From Candidatus Poribacteria bacterium (lineage in GTDB: Bacteria; Poribacteria; WGA-4E; WGA-3G), in NCBI GenBank assembly GCA_026706025.1, contig JAPOZO010000003.1:28962-92961 (forward strand): a stretch of 64,000 nucleotides of DNA, given 5' to 3'. Position 1 is the stretch's first letter. Every line of letters begins with the position of its first letter. The position numbers and the translations under genes were made by a program. The notes beneath the pieces are model-generated. The model made no database searches, had not been told where the DNA came from, and was given only the letters and a program-made list of their open reading frames with translations. Shown piece by piece: positions 1-8,776 of the stretch.

Positions 1-1
1 C

Positions 2-2185
2 CCGACACCACAGTGGGCGAGAACCAAAGGTCCGGAGGGCGGTATCGTCAATACCCTCTTTACGACGAATGCTGGTGATATTTACGCAGGGACCCCTTCC
101 AGCCTCTATAAACTCACAGCGGATTCCGGCGCATGGAAACACGTCAACACGTGGAGTGCGAGTTCTCTTAACCTCCAAGACTGGATAGTAGGTGCGATAC
201 AGATGACAGAGCACGGTGATAGGCTCTATCTCGCCACGGATACTGAAATATTAGCATCCAAAGATAAGGGGGAGACATGGAATGTGTTAGGTGTCCATCC
301 AGAAGGAGGATCCAGAGGCTTTGCGGTAACCGACTCTGGGTTTTATCTCGCACTTATGGAGGGTGTTTACTATTCCAAAGATGGCAAGGCATCGTGGGTA
401 GTGCTGAAAGATGGTATGGCAGCAGAGAAGGTTCGCGCACTTGCTGCCGTTGAAAATACGGTGTTTGCTGGCACGGATAGTGGACTTTATCGGCTCAATG
501 CTGAGATGTGGGAACTTGTATCCGTGGGTCCGGTAGATAAACATGGAGAAAAACCTATAATCCATGCTATGGCTGCTTCAAAACATCGACTCTATGTTGC
601 AGCCGGAAGAGAAGTTACAACGGGGTTTGGGGCACAATTGAAAACAATAATAACTGGCGGTGACTGGTGGTCGCTTTACCGTTCAACGGATTTGGGGGAG
701 ACATGGTATGACATAGATCCGAGAGAAAGGACGGAGAATGAGAGGAAACAAAAAGGTGGATTTTCGATTCAATTCCCGGTACGTGGTAAAGATTCGACAC
801 AAATGGATTTCACTTACTCGAAGGTCAAGATAATTACGGCAGAAGGGAGGGTTATGTTAGCGGATTCAAGAGAGCTTTTCTATTCAGTTAACGCAGGTGA
901 GACTTGGCTGTCTTTAGATTTAAAGGATAGATCAGCCGGCGTTAACAACCTTGCGCCACCTATTGTGATGTTGGATGCGAATACCTTCTACATAGGCACA
1001 CAATCTGGGGTCCATCGCACAACCGATGCGGGTGAATCGTGGGATCAATTTAATACCGGACTCGCTGGCACGACTGTTATGTATTTATTCGCTCTTGATG
1101 GCAAACTTTATGCGTTCACGATGAATGGATTTGTTACTTCAACGGATGGTGGCGCATCGTGGATACCGCTTGCCAAAGGTGTTGACGTTAACACAAATAA
1201 GGTGGACAAATTTGGCGGTCATCTCTACGCAAGGCGGATAAATGGCACGACCCCTCAAATTCTTCGATTTTCAACACAGGACAATAAACTCACCCAGATC
1301 GCTGGGATGCCTATACTTATTGAAAAAGTCAATCCGATGAATAATGATCTAACAAATCAGATCGAACAGACAAGCAATGAGGCGATATTGGAAGCACTGA
1401 CAGATGCGGGCAAACAGAAGTTTGAGGATGGTAAAGCTCCAAACTTTGAAGATATTGATCTTGAGCGGTTAGACGAGTGGCAGGACACAATGAGTAAGGT
1501 AATCCAAGAGCAGGCTGCAGCTTCCGTGAAACTGGTTTTGGGAAGCTTTGCTGTTAGTGGCGAGACGTACTACGTCGAATACGGGCAGAAACTTTTCAGA
1601 TGGAAATCCGGTGAGACTGAATGGTACAACACGGGGTTAGTAGATGAAGGCGAAGACGTTTTTTCGACTTTATTTTCTGACCCTTTTGACTATTCCCGTG
1701 GTATTTCTATGCTAACGAATATGATAGATTCTGTGGGTTTCAAGATTGCAGTCTCAGGAAAAACCGTTTACGTTGCAAAGCGGGATGGACATCTTGTTCA
1801 ATCGTTTGATGAAGGAGACACTTGGAAGGATGTCAGGCAAGAACTTCCGTTTTCTTTTGCGGCGTTTAAGGCACTCACTTTCGCGGGAGCAACTGTTTAT
1901 GTGGCAACTGACAAAGGGGTGGCACATTCAAGCGACGGTGCCAACTGGCACGCGGCAACCGATGCGGAAGGTAACCCGCTTGTCGTGGAGAAGTTTGCAG
2001 TAGCGGGAACGACAGTATATGGTACAGTTGGGCAATATGTGTATCAGTTGAAAGCGGGTTCAAACACGTGGGAACAAGTGACACCTGAGATTCCAGATAC
2101 CGTATTTTCGCTTGCTGTTGATGGAAACACCCTCTATGTTGGGACTTCCAGCAGTGGTGTACTACGTTTTACGCTTGATGAATAG
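2..2185 (+). CDS. Asp-box beta-propeller protein, 5' end outside window (probable C-terminal part of sigma factor-propeller fusion)
   Basis: The frame is open from base 2, so the gene starts upstream of the window and about 727 residues are visible. The visible part aligns along its whole length with the propeller half of the paralogue at 4062-7229, including the first residues (W-x-x-T-K-G-P-E-G-G). Repeated Asp-box/BNR motifs of the form S-x-D-x-G-x-(S/T)-W (for example SKDKGETW, STDLGETW, TTDAGESW, STDGGASW) mark blades of sialidase/sortilin-like propellers. A charged helical insertion, around bases 1320-1530, interrupts the blades. By homology the missing N-terminus probably holds an ECF sigma domain and a membrane span; this is inference. 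Ligand unknown. It could be a plain secreted propeller if the upstream part differs. Confidence 0.85.
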   Translation, partial: PTPQWARTKGPEGGIVNTLFTTNAGDIYAGTPSSLYKLTADSGAWKHVNTWSASSLNLQDWIVGAIQMTEHGDRLYLATDTEILASKDKGETWNVLGVHPEGGSRGFAVTDSGFYLALMEGVYYSKDGKASWVVLKDGMAAEKVRALAAVENTVFAGTDSGLYRLNAEMWELVSVGPVDKHGEKPIIHAMAASKHRLYVAAGREVTTGFGAQLKTIITGGDWWSLYRSTDLGETWYDIDPRERTENERKQKGGFSIQFPVRGKDSTQMDFTYSKVKIITAEGRVMLADSRELFYSVNAGETWLSLDLKDRSAGVNNLAPPIVMLDANTFYIGTQSGVHRTTDAGESWDQFNTGLAGTTVMYLFALDGKLYAFTMNGFVTSTDGGASWIPLAKGVDVNTNKVDKFGGHLYARRINGTTPQILRFSTQDNKLTQIAGMPILIEKVNPMNNDLTNQIEQTSNEAILEALTDAGKQKFEDGKAPNFEDIDLERLDEWQDTMSKVIQEQAAASVKLVLGSFAVSGETYYVEYGQKLFRWKSGETEWYNTGLVDEGEDVFSTLFSDPFDYSRGISMLTNMIDSVGFKIAVSGKTVYVAKRDGHLVQSFDEGDTWKDVRQELPFSFAAFKALTFAGATVYVATDKGVAHSSDGANWHAATDAEGNPLVVEKFAVAGTTVYGTVGQYVYQLKAGSNTWEQVTPEIPDTVFSLAVDGNTLYVGTSSSGVLRFTLDE

Positions 2186-2253
2186 AGGTATAGACCGTTT
2201 CCTTATGTCAATCACTGACACAATGTAAACACCACATAGGTAATTCTAAAATC

Positions 2254-2409
2254 TAACCCAAGTTGCTACTCATAAGATTTTAGGCGTGCGGAGACCATTT
2301 TCATTGAAAGTGATTGATTCTCCGCAGGATTTTGTAGCGTCCAATTTTAGTTTGCGTCTCCGCAAGCACAATCTGGAAGATTATGCTACAAAGATGGCAA
2401 CTTGCGTTA
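2254..2409. repeat. MITE-like element, about 156 bp, copy 1
   Basis: The left end is TAACCCAAGTTGCTAC at 2254-2269 and the right end, ATGGCAACTTGCGTTA at 2394-2409, is its imperfect reverse complement. The interior matches the reverse complement of the 154 bp element at 8226-8379 at several places (GATTTTAG near one end, TTATGCTACAA near the other). Same size and same ends in two intergenic places suggest a small non-autonomous transposable element. It sits directly upstream of the ribosome-binding site of the gene at 2434, so it may carry that gene's promoter. Confidence 0.6.
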
Positions 2410-2433
2410 AAATCTACTCTAAAGGAGAACAGC

Positions 2434-3201
2434 ATGTATTTTCTGAAAAAAGGCTTGCCTTTTGCTATGGCTGCCATTGTTGTGGGTATTGGTGCATTTT
2501 TTTGGGGGCGTGCTAACAAACCGGGTCCTCCGGTCACCATCTATAAAGCCGTTCAACCTGCGCCGAAAGCAAACGAAACACAAAACACCCGTACGGAGAT
2601 TGCAGATCATGTTTATATACCGCCAGAATCAACCTCAGAGGCAGGTCATCGTGGTCGCTCACCAATTGAACTCCGAGAGACGGAAGGCGAAGAAGTAACA
2701 TCTAATGCCGAGGGCGATATCAATAAATCTATGGTTGGCGAAGAACCCACACCGCACCTCGCTAAAGGTGAGGTGCCTCCAGAACTCTCACGAGAAGCCA
2801 TGGAGCGAAGGCATGAAGACTATAGACAGCAGCAACGTGTTCTTGAAATCATGGAGGAAATAAGAAGTTATGCCAACAACTCCGTGACCAGTGGAGAAGA
2901 TACTTTACGTGTTCTTGAACTTCAAGAAGAACTTCTCCGTATTCAGCAGAAGCGAGGACTGTTGGAGCAAACAGGCGGGGATGTATTTAAGGTTCTCGAA
3001 TTTAGTAAAATCGTAGCCACACACACGACTGATGATGGAAGATTTCCGACGGCCAAAGCCTCTGTTTTGATTGAAGGTATAAGAGCGCTCACGCCGGATT
3101 TCCCAGAAAAACAAGTTGCACTTGAACACCTCAACCAGGTCGTCGCCACCGCTATGGAAAATGGAAACGAATACTTTGATCTAAACCTTTTCAATGAGTA
3201 A
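2434..3201 (+). CDS. Membrane-anchored protein with charged/coiled-coil region, function unknown
   Basis: 255 residues from the ATG at 2434, chosen because AAAGGAG lies 7 bases upstream; an upstream in-frame ATG at 2383 lacks such a site and lies inside the repeat element. Residues 6-24 form one hydrophobic segment after a KK, so the protein is probably anchored in the inner membrane with the rest outside. Then follow a low-complexity Pro/Glu-rich stretch and an acidic alpha-helical region (about residues 120-190) rich in E, Q and R that looks like a coiled coil. I recognise no family. It lies between two paralogous propeller genes with a second small anchored protein, so the four may form a functional unit; this is only a context argument. 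Confidence 0.7.
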   Translation: MYFLKKGLPFAMAAIVVGIGAFFWGRANKPGPPVTIYKAVQPAPKANETQNTRTEIADHVYIPPESTSEAGHRGRSPIELRETEGEEVTSNAEGDINKSMVGEEPTPHLAKGEVPPELSREAMERRHEDYRQQQRVLEIMEEIRSYANNSVTSGEDTLRVLELQEELLRIQQKRGLLEQTGGDVFKVLEFSKIVATHTTDDGRFPTAKASVLIEGIRALTPDFPEKQVALEHLNQVVATAMENGNEYFDLNLFNE

Positions 3202-3310
3202 AAAGCAGGAGCATTTTTTCTTTAATAATGATCGCCCCAAGAATTTTCAGACAAGGAGCATTGGCGGTCTGGGTTCTCAATTTGGACACTAAGATGTGGA
3301 GGAAATTGAT

Positions 3311-3865
3311 ATGCGCCGGAAACGATTATATATCTGTCTGCTGATTGTGCTCGCTGTGCCGCTTGTTCTCAAATTTGGATGCGTGCCCCAAACACTCGGC
3401 AGAACTGGCTTTGGTGTTACGCTGTCAGTTACCGGGATGACACGCTTTACTTCTGTGTTTCGTGTTTTGTATGCGTTGCAAAAGATTGATGCCCTGGTTA
3501 TTGATGATGCGACTTACAAGGTAACAGAAGCCAGGCTGCCAGTTGGTGAAGTGAACCGTAAACCCCAAATTTCGATAAAGCACGTCCCTTCTACGGGTGA
3601 AGTTTCGTTTGAAAAGGTTACAGATGCGCCAACCGAACCTATTTTACGAAATGAGATTGGATGGCACCTAAACCCTGATGCGCCTAAGTACTTTACTGTT
3701 GAAGTATGGGCACTCGCTGGAGCAGACCCGAAGCAGGGTGTGAACGAAGCAATTTCTGAACGTGTGAGTGCAGTATTAATTGAGACTGTTGAACGATCCG
3801 GTTTTGAGGCGAGTATAGAAAGTATAGAACCGCGTGAGGCAGATTACAAACTTATATTTGATTAA
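3311..3865 (+). CDS. Small membrane-anchored hypothetical protein
   Basis: 184 residues from ATG 3311, which has GGAGG at 3298-3302; a GTG at 3296 in the same frame overlaps that site and is less likely. The N-terminus (MRRKR followed by LYICLLIVLAVPLVLKFGC) is a signal sequence or anchor ending in cysteine, but the residues before Cys do not make a good lipobox. The remainder is a mixed alpha/beta domain of about 155 residues without a motif I recognise. It is followed by a good intrinsic terminator, so it ends the transcription unit that starts with, or reads through from, the propeller gene. Confidence 0.7.
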   Translation: MRRKRLYICLLIVLAVPLVLKFGCVPQTLGRTGFGVTLSVTGMTRFTSVFRVLYALQKIDALVIDDATYKVTEARLPVGEVNRKPQISIKHVPSTGEVSFEKVTDAPTEPILRNEIGWHLNPDAPKYFTVEVWALAGADPKQGVNEAISERVSAVLIETVERSGFEASIESIEPREADYKLIFD

Positions 3866-3927
3866 ATCTAACATAAGCATCTCAATACGCATTGTTATTC
3901 CGATGTTAGCAAGATTTGATTTATCAA

Positions 3928-3954
3928 AGGCGCGCTGCCAAGCGTGCCTTTTTT
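3928..3954 (+). terminator. Intrinsic terminator after the gene at 3311
   Basis: The stem AGGCGCGCT (3928-3936) pairs with AGCGTGCCT (3941-3949) with one G-T wobble, has a 4-base loop and is followed by a run of T (3949-3954). Confidence 0.85.
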
Positions 3955-4061
3955 GTTTGCATAAACCCTCTTTCTGAAAATATCGTTAAATAATGCAACC
4001 TTTTAATATCGAAACCCTGTCACTTAAATCAAAAGATGTTAGGATTCCGAAGGAGCTTGCA

Positions 4062-7000
4062 ATGGAGCAGAAAGATGCGCAACTCATTCAGCAAGTACTA
4101 CAGGGCGACCAAGAGGCGTTTGCTATCCTCGTCAACAAGTATCAGAAAGGTGTGCATGCCCTTGCGTGGCGGAAAATTGGTGATTTTCACATCGCTCAGG
4201 AAATCACGCAGGACGCGTTTCTCAGGGCATATCAGAAGCTCGAAACATTAAAAAATCACAACTTGTTTGGCGGCTGGCTTTATGTCATCGCGGCACGCTT
4301 GTGTGCTGATTGGTTTGAAAAGAAATCCTTACCGGAACAATCCTTGGAGGTCACTGATATGAGTGAGGTGAATCGCGGGTCATACTCTCGATATGTAGCC
4401 GAGAAACAGGAAGCCGAAGCCGATGAGACGCGTCGTGAAATCGTCAAGGAACTGCTCCAAAAGCTGCCGGAGAGCGAACGCACAGTGATGACGCTGCATT
4501 ATCTCGGAGAGATGACAATCAAAACCATTAGTGAGTTCCTTGGTGTATCCCCGAACACTGTCAAGAGTCGCCTCAGTCGGGCGCGTAACCGTTTGAAGAA
4601 GGAGGAAGCCATGATCCGACAAAACCTCGGCAGTTTCCAACTGCCTGCGAACTTAACAGAGACCATTATGCGAGAAATATCGCGTCTTGTTCCCGCTGCA
4701 CCTGCTGCGAGTAAACCCGTCTTACCGTGGGCACTCTCGGCAGCGTCTGCCGTTTTGATTTTTCTACTAATAGGTGTTGGAACACAATACCTCTCTCGTT
4801 TCCAGAAGCCGTATAATCTAAATGCTACATCCGAACCGACTGTTGATCTCATCGAGGCAGTTTTTGTTGTTGATACGCTTGCGAAACCCGCTGTGCGAAA
4901 TCAGGCGGGGGGTTCTACTATACCGGGTAGAAATCCGGGCGCGGGGCAGCAACCTAATGCCCGATTCCTCGCCGCCGCAGCGGCTGAGGAGACCGAAGTT
5001 ACAACCTTAATACCGCAGTGGACGCAGACCAAAGGACCGGAAGGCGGTTTCGTCAATAATTTCTTCACGACGAATTCGGGTGATATTTACGCAGGGACCT
5101 CAACGAGTCTTTACAAACTCGGAGCCGATGGACGTGCATGGCGACGTGTCAACGCGAGAAGGCTCGGTTCACTGAGCATCCAAGATTGGTTGGGGACTGC
5201 GGCACTGATGGCAGCGCATGGTAATATGCTTTATCTCGCTACCGATACTGAAATATTGGCATCCGAAGATAAGGGTGAGACGTGGCATGCGTTGGGTACG
5301 CATCCAAAAGGAATTGCCAGAGGATTTGTGGTGGCTGACTCAGGATTTTACCTCGCGCTTACCGGCGGGGTTTACTACTCCAAAGATGGTAAGACTTCGT
5401 GGGTTGCTCTGAAAGGTGGCATGGGACTTAATAAGGTTCGTGCACTTGCAGTTGTTGAAAATACGGTATTTGCTGGGACGAGTAGCGGACTCTATCGGCT
5501 TAACGCTCAGACTTGGGAATTGCTGGCAGTTGGTTCTACAGATTTGCACGGCGAGAAACCCGTGATCCATGCTTTGGCTGCTTCAAAACATCGACTCTAT
5601 GTTGCAGCTGGGAAAGAGATGGAAAGGGGGTTCGGCACGCTATTCAGGTCAAGAAAAACAGACGACAATTGGTGGTCCCTTTATCGCTCAACAGATAAAG
5701 GTAAGTCGTGGTACCCTATAGACCCACGCGAGAGGCAGGAACGTGAGGCGGGTAGGCAGCGGAGGGGTCAAGCTTCGACGGGTTCCCCACTACTCGGGTC
5801 AGATAACATTCCGAGCGTTAAGATATTCGCAACAGCTGCAGGGGTTATGGTGACGGATGCAGAGGGCGAGTTTTTCTACTCCACAAACACTGGAGAGACA
5901 TGGACGACCTTAGAAAAGGATGGGTCAGGTGGCGGTATCGCTCCGCCGCTACTGATAGCCGATACAAACATTTTTTATAAAGGTGGCCAGTCCGGGATTC
6001 TGCGCACAACCGATGGCGGCGAATCTTGGCATCCGTTTAATACGGGGTTTGTTAGCACGCCTGTTACGACTTTAATCGCTGTTAAGGATAGACTCTACGC
6101 AAACTCGGTGAATAATAAGTATGTTACCTCAACAGACGGTGGTGAATCATGGACGCTGCTTCCGAAAATTGACGACAGTGTCCTTATCGCTGCATTTGAT
6201 AGTAACATATATCTGAAGAAAGGACAGAATATGAATTTACCTTCACCGCTACTTCGTCTATCTACTGAAAACAATGGCTTAGAACTTATACCCGATATGC
6301 CCGGTTTTGAGGGGGGCAATTCAAGTAACACGGTACAGACGGAGATAGACGTGCCTGAAGAAATGATGATCACGGCTTTGCGGGAAGTCTTGCAGGAATC
6401 ATTTCCAGATAAGGTTAATCAAAATATTGAGGGTCTTGATCTTGAACAGGTAGCTGAGATACTCAAGGATATCAATCCTGACCAATTATCTGACCGGATA
6501 ATTGAGAAACTCGAGAGTAACCCTGATTATGCCAAGGTAATGAGTGAGGCGTTCAATAAGGCTTTTGAGGAACAAGTTTCAACGGGTATGCCGTCGTTTT
6601 TTGGTAGTTTTGCCGTTAGTGGCGAGAAGTACTACGTCGAATACGGGCAGAAACTTTTCAGGTGGGAACCCGATATGTCTGAATGGTACGATACGGGGTT
6701 AATAGATGAGACTGAAGTTGTTTTTCCTGTTGACTATTCTGCTGAGGCTTCCACATCTATAAATGTCCGTGATTCCATAGGTTTCAAGATTGCTGTGTCA
6801 GGTAACACCGTCTATGTCGGGAAACGGGATGGTCACCTCTCTCAATCGTTTGATAAGGGGGGGACTTGGAGTGATGTTACTGCTGATCTCCCGTTTTCTG
6901 TTACGGCGTTTAATGCAATCACCTTTGCGGGATCAACTGTTTATGTAGGGACCAACAGCGGGGTGGCACATTCAAGCGATGGCACCCATTGGCACGCGGC

Positions 7001-7229
7001 AACCAATACTGAGGGTGAACCACTTGTCATGGAGAAGTTTGCGGTAGAAGGAACAACGGTCTATGGTACAACCGGGCAATACGTCTATCAGTTGGAAGAA
7101 GGTTCAAGCACATGGAAACGGGTGACACCTGAAATCCCGGATTCCGTCCTTTCGTTTGTTGTGGATGGTAACGTGCTTTATGTTGGGACTACCAGCAGCG
7201 GCGTGCTACGTTTCACGTTTGATGAATAA
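4062..7229 (+). CDS. ECF sigma factor fused through one membrane span to an Asp-box beta-propeller
   Basis: 1055 residues from ATG 4062 (AAGGAG 6 bases upstream); an earlier ATG at 3993 has no such site. Residues 7-77 match sigma-70 region 2 (D-x-x-D-A-F-x-R-A-Y type core, GGWLYVIAAR), and 127-182 match region 4 with helix-turn-helix (LHYLGEMTIKTISEFLG, TVKSRLSRAR). A single hydrophobic span lies at about 220-244 (VLPWALSAASAVLIFLLIGV). From about 317 to the end there are at least seven Asp-boxes (SEDKGETW, STNTGETW, TTDGGESW, STDGGESW and others) with a helical insert near 770-850. The sigma part would be cytoplasmic and the propeller outside, so one polypeptide would combine regulator and sensor without a separate anti-sigma factor. 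How the sigma part is released is unknown. A tandem paralogue is at 2-2185. Confidence 0.9.
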   Translation: MEQKDAQLIQQVLQGDQEAFAILVNKYQKGVHALAWRKIGDFHIAQEITQDAFLRAYQKLETLKNHNLFGGWLYVIAARLCADWFEKKSLPEQSLEVTDMSEVNRGSYSRYVAEKQEAEADETRREIVKELLQKLPESERTVMTLHYLGEMTIKTISEFLGVSPNTVKSRLSRARNRLKKEEAMIRQNLGSFQLPANLTETIMREISRLVPAAPAASKPVLPWALSAASAVLIFLLIGVGTQYLSRFQKPYNLNATSEPTVDLIEAVFVVDTLAKPAVRNQAGGSTIPGRNPGAGQQPNARFLAAAAAEETEVTTLIPQWTQTKGPEGGFVNNFFTTNSGDIYAGTSTSLYKLGADGRAWRRVNARRLGSLSIQDWLGTAALMAAHGNMLYLATDTEILASEDKGETWHALGTHPKGIARGFVVADSGFYLALTGGVYYSKDGKTSWVALKGGMGLNKVRALAVVENTVFAGTSSGLYRLNAQTWELLAVGSTDLHGEKPVIHALAASKHRLYVAAGKEMERGFGTLFRSRKTDDNWWSLYRSTDKGKSWYPIDPRERQEREAGRQRRGQASTGSPLLGSDNIPSVKIFATAAGVMVTDAEGEFFYSTNTGETWTTLEKDGSGGGIAPPLLIADTNIFYKGGQSGILRTTDGGESWHPFNTGFVSTPVTTLIAVKDRLYANSVNNKYVTSTDGGESWTLLPKIDDSVLIAAFDSNIYLKKGQNMNLPSPLLRLSTENNGLELIPDMPGFEGGNSSNTVQTEIDVPEEMMITALREVLQESFPDKVNQNIEGLDLEQVAEILKDINPDQLSDRIIEKLESNPDYAKVMSEAFNKAFEEQVSTGMPSFFGSFAVSGEKYYVEYGQKLFRWEPDMSEWYDTGLIDETEVVFPVDYSAEASTSINVRDSIGFKIAVSGNTVYVGKRDGHLSQSFDKGGTWSDVTADLPFSVTAFNAITFAGSTVYVGTNSGVAHSSDGTHWHAATNTEGEPLVMEKFAVEGTTVYGTTGQYVYQLEEGSSTWKRVTPEIPDSVLSFVVDGNVLYVGTTSSGVLRFTFDE

Positions 7230-7230
7230 T

Positions 7231-7250
7231 AGCGGGTTGCCCGCTCCTAC
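7231..7250 (+). repeat. REP-like hairpin ending CTCCTAC
   Basis: AGCGGG TTG CCCGCT is a perfect 6 bp stem followed by CCTAC. Related hairpins that end in C(A/T)CCTAC occur at 9335-9359, 34427-34448 and 60953-60973. It follows the stop codon of the sigma-propeller gene directly. Confidence 0.55.
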
Positions 7251-7443
7251 CCCATCCTGGCACAATGAATGTCGGTCCCTCGCCGCGTTTCGCGATTCGA
7301 TATATGTGCTTATGCCACGCATGCCGCAAGTGGGAGAAAAAAGGGGAGTGGAATATCTGGATGCCCTGAAAAAATTATGTGTCAAACCAAACGAAAAATC
7401 TCATAAGAGATTTCTGAAGCGATTTAGCAATGGAGGTAGAAAG

Positions 7444-8217
7444 ATGAGCCAAGTCGAACCGTGGGTAGTTTCACTGCTCGTAAGAAAAATAAAATATTTT
7501 GCTGTACTTTTCATGGTTGTAGGAGTTGCTCTTTTGAGTCTGGCTCTCGCAGCGGATGCAGTGGCTCAGAAGATACTCATACAAGATGGATTTGAGAACC
7601 ATCCCCTAGACAAACTAGATAAACATCCCTTGTTGAAAGGGCTCGGTTTTAAAATAACGAACAAACCTGTCAAAACCGGCAAAAAATCGTTTGCTATTTC
7701 CGGGAAGGCATTAGTCCATACCTATGGCATACCGATAAGAACAGATGAACCGATCACATCAGTTGAATGCTGGGTCTATATTGAGAAAGGTGGTCGTTCT
7801 TTCAGTTTGAAGCTTACTTCAAATGATGAATCTTTTGACAATAGAGGCCCCGATGTCGGTTGGGATACGGGATTTGTGCAATTTTATGCTCACGACAGGT
7901 GGCAGGAGATTGGTAAATTTGCCATCAATGAATGGAGATATATCCGGATTGTTGCCAATTTTGACAAAAACGTGTTTGATTTCTACTCTGGAGGCAGCAA
8001 ACGCGAGGTTTTGCGTGCCAGACCGAAAGAACGAATCCCGTTTCGGATGAAAGCAGCTGGACCCGCCGCCACGTCAATTGTTTTTTCTATGGAAAGATCA
8101 ACTGTCCCGGGGTACATTGACGATCTGATCGTCTATGAAGGCGAAAACCCAATAGTCCTTGCTGTTGAACCTAACCGAAAACTCGCGACGGTATGGGGAC
8201 ATATCAAGCAACAATAG
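7444..8217 (+). CDS. Secreted concanavalin A-like (LamG-fold) protein with shared C-terminal tail
   Basis: 257 residues from ATG 7444, with GGAGG 8 bases upstream; longer in-frame starts run into the previous gene. A hydrophobic segment at residues 17-37 and AVAQ near residue 42 make a signal peptide. The mature part is rich in beta strands with the pattern DGFEN, then VECWVYIE, then W-x-x-I-x-x-F-x-x-N-x-W-R-Y-I-R-I-V, typical of the LamG/concanavalin A-like jelly-roll that often binds carbohydrate. The last 18 residues (VEPNRKLATVWGHIKQQ) resemble the ends of the LamG protein at 18888 and the CBM9-like protein at 26705. No catalytic motif is seen. It follows the sigma-propeller gene with about 215 bases between. 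Confidence 0.7.
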   Translation: MSQVEPWVVSLLVRKIKYFAVLFMVVGVALLSLALAADAVAQKILIQDGFENHPLDKLDKHPLLKGLGFKITNKPVKTGKKSFAISGKALVHTYGIPIRTDEPITSVECWVYIEKGGRSFSLKLTSNDESFDNRGPDVGWDTGFVQFYAHDRWQEIGKFAINEWRYIRIVANFDKNVFDFYSGGSKREVLRARPKERIPFRMKAAGPAATSIVFSMERSTVPGYIDDLIVYEGENPIVLAVEPNRKLATVWGHIKQQ

Positions 8218-8225
8218 TTCTAATA

Positions 8226-8379
8226 TAACTCGAGTTGCCACCTTGTAGCATAACCTGTTAGGTTGTGCCTCTTCGCGCCGAAAATAACACGGAACGCTCC
8301 GAATCTTTCGCAAAAATGAAGGCTGCTTGCTTAAAAATGGTATCCGTGGGTCTAAAATCATTAGGTAGCAGTTGGGTTA
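8226..8379. repeat. MITE-like element, about 154 bp, copy 2 (inverted relative to copy 1)
   Basis: Ends are TAACTCGAGTTGCCAC (8226-8241) and GTAGCAGTTGGGTTA (8365-8379), inverted relative to each other and related to the ends of copy 1 at 2254-2409. Read on the minus strand, the interior lines up with copy 1 over most of its length. No reading frame of note. Confidence 0.6.
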
Positions 8380-8589
8380 ATATAGAGAATAGGACACGGT
8401 GTTCTTGCCTTAGCAAGCCTGTTATGTAAAAGTTGATGCCGGCCGCGAGTCTCCACCGGTTTACCGTCGGCAAGCGACTGTTGTGTGAGATATGCTTCGT
8501 ATGCTAAAAAAAGTCGTCAATTTTACAGAAAAGGGTTAGGATACTCATCAGAGAACTCCTTTTGGTTAGAGAGTATGGATAACCTCATC

Positions 8590-8709
8590 AGGACTTACAC
8601 ACATTGCGTAAATATCGGACGTTTGGACGGAAAAAAAGGTAATTTCTGTCCTTTAAACCCCCTAAATCCCCCTTATCAGGGGGACTTTAAGAGGAAATGC
8701 GTAAGTCCT
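8590..8709. mobile_element. Mini-element with IS-like ends AGGACTTAC / GTAAGTCCT
   Basis: Bases 8590-8598 and 8701-8709 are perfect 9 bp inverted repeats enclosing 120 bp. The right end together with its flank (17 bases, 8695-8711, AAATGCGTAAGTCCTAC) is identical to the sequence at 9936-9952, where it overlaps the stop codon of the decayed transposase. This suggests a non-autonomous derivative of the same insertion sequence. It contains the C-rich repeat at 8655-8688. An open frame of 109 codons across it is not credible as a gene. Confidence 0.45.
8655..8688. repeat. 34-base C-rich hairpin repeat, copy 1
   Basis: The repeat starts AAACCCCCTAAAT and contains the hairpin CCCCCTTATCAGGGGG. The same 34 bases occur at 54304-54337, and a degenerate copy is at 9971-10002. 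All copies are intergenic. Confidence 0.75.
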
Positions 8710-8776
8710 ACTCATTATACCAAAGGGGTTCTCTTGATACAAAAACTTTCAGTTATTTATCAAACTCCCGTTAACA

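Noticed and set aside
7156..7443. Upstream extension of the LamG protein at 7444
   Set aside because: It overlaps the end of the sigma-propeller gene and the REP-like hairpin, while GGAGG and a signal peptide support the ATG at 7444.
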